From positions 1 through 34,654 of the forward strand of contig JBGTBQ010000112.1 in the NCBI GenBank assembly GCA_041749275.1: DNA of 34,654 nt, given 5' to 3'. The notes under the pieces were generated by a model. The model was not told the DNA's origin. It did no database searches and worked only from the letters and a program-made list of their open reading frames with translations. Of this stretch, positions 33,701 to 34,654 are shown piece after piece; positions within the stretch are counted from its first letter, which is position 1, and each line of letters begins with the position of its first letter. Source of the DNA: JBGTBQ01 sp041749275. Its GTDB lineage: Bacteria; Acidobacteriota; Blastocatellia; Pyrinomonadales; Pyrinomonadaceae. A program made the position numbers and the translations under genes.

Positions 33701-34273
33701 TATTTGCAGGACGGCACGGACTATTACAACCGCACGCGGGCAGACCTCATTGCCGGAAATCTGATCGCACAAAAGAAAGTCCCGCCTTTCATCATCGTCT
33801 TCATTGACCCGAAAGAGCGCATGAAAGAGTACTGGGCCAACGATCAATTCGCGGATTTCATGGCGCGGGAACTCGTGCCTTTCGTTGACAGCCACTTTCG
33901 CACCGTCGCTGACCGCAATCAACGCGCGCTGCTCGGCGCGAGCCTCGGCGGCGTCATCTCCGTGTGGACGGCGCTCCGGCACCCGGACGTGTTCGCGCGC
34001 GTCGGCGGGCAGTCGTCCGCGTTTCAGATTGATGAAGAGCGCGTGGTCGCCGCTCTCGGCAAGCTCGATGAAGAGTCGAGACGGAAATTTCCGCTGCGAT
34101 TCTATTTCGACGTGGGGCGCATGGAGTCAGTCCTCAATGTCAGCCGCCGCGTGCGGGTCATCCTCGCCGCGAAAGGCTACCCGGTCACCTACCGTGAGTC
34201 GGAGGCGGGGCACAACTACACGACTTGGCGCGACCAGTTGGCGGAGGCTTTAACGGCTTTGTGGAGTAACTGA
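30722..34273 (+). CDS. Exported GH15 glucoamylase - CBM48-like module - alpha/beta-hydrolase esterase fusion
   Basis: 1183 residues with a signal peptide (IAAIFLFIALLSPGFARTAQ, residues 7-26). Residues about 30-315 match the N-terminal beta domain of bacterial glucodextranase/glucoamylase (GKQGVGTSATLESKVWFTL). Residues about 320-720 are a GH15 (alpha/alpha)6 domain; the acid probably lies in ERWEEESGYSPSTIAAEIAG (466-485) and the base is E673 in IPEQVWD. Residues about 740-820 form a beta linker domain. Residues about 855-940 are a CBM48/E-set-like module (VEVVGDFTGWAP, VEYKFIADGEWILDP). Residues about 965-1183 are an esterase of the enterochelin-esterase/esterase D type: GASLG with nucleophile S1074, H1164 in EAGHNYTTW, and possibly D1130 as the acid. 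It should release glucose from maltodextrin ends; the ester target is unknown. No Shine-Dalgarno is evident before the ATG. The stretch 31000-31600 looks AT-richer than the rest. Confidence 0.9.
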   Translation: MKKHQSIAAIFLFIALLSPGFARTAQTQHAPGAPGKDAQWLSAGKQGVGTSATLESKVWFTLQGGVMTEVYYPDVTVGNVQKLELIIVHGQTETVQTESKDTISKVIPDTDSLSFTQINTAKNGEYRIEKRFTVDPQRNVVLIKIQFFGHLKRRENDYRLFVYYDPSLNNSGMHDTAFTRGDALLASDKDKASALVATIEGGNPAGMKGFIRTSNGFLGTSDGLTLIEKAGAMGLPAEFGAYQKAENGNVVQVGELEPPAIEKEHCCARHTLALGFGVTTDEALKSARESLADGFDRVEAEYKKGWRDYLQTVRRVGPKYQAQFNMAAMTLKAHEDKKHRGANIASLSVPWGGGSNANEANVGGYHLVWARDLYQVATAYMALGDKAAALRALDFLFKVQQKPDGSFPQNSWLDGKPYWGSLQHDEVAFPLILAYQLGKTDRETYERHVRRAADFIVRTGPHTPQERWEEESGYSPSTIAAEIAGLVCAAEIAKLNGDEASANVYLAAADEWARNIEAWTATTTGPHGDKNYYIRVTENDDPNDGEAREINNGGGTFDERQIVDAGFLELVRLGIKPASDPLIAKSVAVVDKVIKVETPNGASFYRYNHDGYGEMDDGRAWNWDGKYTGKGRLWALLAGERGQYELARGDKASAQKRLDAMLGFANEGMMIPEQVWDLPTSPTPDLRFGEGTGAATPLAWSMAQFIRLAANLQEGRNLDTPDIVAARYIKQTPPARANADIIFPADEVLSSAEAGKSIKVRGFARQGGRVFFAHGDERRELKPDAQGRFEFDVNVTHGESHVLVGTVAASGATSFHRARVRGLSADEKRKEEVAQLAPEFVERVKTASASPLVEGERVTFVYRGDAKRVEVVGDFTGWAPRGHLLRELPIPNVKYYTLTFPKTARVEYKFIADGEWILDPLNPNRNDNGVGGENSFFRMPDYRGSTLADNPPPGPLMMFAEHEVPSRLLGGSRKIKVYLPQGYMNSRERYPVLYLQDGTDYYNRTRADLIAGNLIAQKKVPPFIIVFIDPKERMKEYWANDQFADFMARELVPFVDSHFRTVADRNQRALLGASLGGVISVWTALRHPDVFARVGGQSSAFQIDEERVVAALGKLDEESRRKFPLRFYFDVGRMESVLNVSRRVRVILAAKGYPVTYRESEAGHNYTTWRDQLAEALTALWSN

Positions 34274-34298
34274 CGCGATGAGCTTTGGATTCTTTGAC

Positions 34299-34327
34299 CT
34301 TACGGAAGAAGCCGCCGTAAGCGGTTT
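34299..34327 (+). terminator. Possible terminator after glucoamylase-esterase
   Basis: A 7-bp stem CTTACGG (34299-34305) / CCGTAAG (34315-34321) with a 9-nt loop starts 26 nt after the stop codon, followed by a short T-containing run (GGTTTCT). The T-run is weak. Confidence 0.35.
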
Positions 34328-34369
34328 CTCGAATAAGAGCGAGTCTAAAAAGTCAGCTTGGAGTCAGTT

Positions 34370-34520
34370 CCGTCAGGAGCGGAATGTTTGTAGCACGCAG
34401 CCATCTCTGAGAGATGCAGCTCCGTCAGGAGCGGAATGTGGTGGGCTGTGCCGCCCCTCCGGGGCTGAGAGGGGCACAGAGAACGCCTGCGAGCTACAAA
34501 CATTTCGCCCCTAGCGGGGC
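34370..34520. repeat. CCGTCAGGAGCGGAATGT repeats (direct pair plus degenerate inverted copy)
   Basis: An 18-bp unit occurs identically at 34370-34387 and 34422-34439; each forms a small hairpin (CCG...CGG). A diverged inverted copy occupies 34494-34520 (CTACAAACATTTCGCCCC), so that the outer parts TGTTTGTAG (34385-34393) and CTACAAACA (34494-34502) pair. Between them lies a nested GCCCC-TCC-GGGGC hairpin. This is a dispersed-repeat cluster with no gene. It occupies most of the 381-nt right end of the window. Confidence 0.75.
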
Positions 34521-34524
34521 TTTT
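34507..34524 (+). terminator. Possible intrinsic terminator within repeat
   Basis: A 5-bp all-GC stem GCCCC (34507-34511) / GGGGC (34516-34520) with a TAGC loop, directly followed by TTTT (34521-34524). It is about 230 nt after the glucoamylase-esterase stop codon and belongs to the repeat cluster, so function is uncertain. Confidence 0.3.
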
Positions 34525-34536
34525 GAGACACGCTCT

Positions 34537-34638
34537 AAGACCAGTCCAAAACCAACAAGCTTCCTTCTTGCTGGAACGCTTGACGTGTTTCCAGAATCTG
34601 TTGATCTGCGTGAGATGAAGTTTCGGGATGCGCTTCAT
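34537..34638 (-). pseudogene. Possible 5' fragment of an HNH-endonuclease-like gene, truncated by repeats
   Basis: Reading leftward from an ATG at 34636-34638, with GGGAG about 9 nt upstream on that strand, the first 34 residues (MKRIPKLHLTQINRFWKHV..., then CWFWTGL) resemble the N-terminus of small HNH endonucleases, whose typical opening is RFW..V....CWxWTG. The frame then runs straight into repeat-derived sequence (RACLKSPARGEMF) and no HNH core follows. This suggests that a repeat insertion removed the rest of the gene. The match is short and made by eye, so chance resemblance is possible. Confidence 0.35.
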
Positions 34639-34654
34639 CTTAAGACGCTCCCAG

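Noticed and set aside
34278..34514. 78-codon open frame after the glucoamylase-esterase
   Set aside because: Most of it is translated 18-bp repeat and hairpin sequence.
1..34654. tRNA, rRNA or riboswitch
   Set aside because: No cloverleaf, rRNA signature or known riboswitch core was recognised in any gap; hairpins seen are repeats or terminators.

Overview
The window looks like a chromosomal segment of a GC-rich, Gram-negative bacterium, most probably an Acidobacteriota member (Blastocatellia/Pyrinomonadales-like). Three things suggest this: two very long Oar-type TonB-dependent receptors that begin with a carboxypeptidase-regulatory-like domain, several exported TPR proteins including one fused to a multihaem cytochrome, and a high density of dispersed palindromic repeats. 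The taxonomic call is inference from gene style; no rRNA or marker gene is present.

Layout. (1) 1-4053: Oar-like TonB receptor with a long leader and a clear intrinsic terminator. (2) 4192-7770: tight + strand group of exported TPR protein, unknown exported protein and larger TPR protein. (3) 7796-10610: good sigma70-like promoter, five-haem cytochrome c with a C-terminal TPR domain, and a small monohaem cytochrome c. (4) 10686-20637: maltodextrin module with exported GH13 enzyme 1, MalQ (GH77), exported GH13 enzyme 2 (ATGA overlap with malQ), a REP-associated transposase (RAYT) bracketed by 27-bp perfect inverted repeats, an SDR oxidoreductase, a GPH/MalY-like MFS sugar transporter and exported GH13 enzyme 3. 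(5) 20749-26380: repeat cluster, a third TPR protein paralogous to the one at 6001-7770, a convergent bidirectional hairpin, and a second Oar-like receptor on the - strand with an excellent Shine-Dalgarno site. (6) 26381-34273: XylF/XylG/XylH-type sugar ABC transporter, then a 1183-residue exported protein joining a GH15 glucoamylase, a CBM48/E-set-like module and an alpha/beta-hydrolase esterase. (7) 34299-34654: hairpins, repeats and a possible HNH-family gene fragment on the - strand.

How the genes may work together (inference). Large alpha-glucans or maltodextrins could cross the outer membrane through the receptors and be trimmed in the periplasm by three GH13 enzymes. Maltooligosaccharides would enter through the MFS carrier and be disproportionated by MalQ in the cytoplasm. 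The glucoamylase-esterase would release glucose, which the XylFGH-type transporter may import. No SusD, no LacI/AraC-type regulator and no cytoplasmic phosphorylase or kinase lie in the window.

The least ordinary features are the glucoamylase-esterase fusion and the repeats. At least seven palindromic repeat loci of several unrelated families sit at gene ends or between operon genes. Two of them supply the last codons and stop codon of a protein, and one lies between the binding-protein and ATPase genes of the ABC operon, reminiscent of the REP elements between malE and malF in E. coli.
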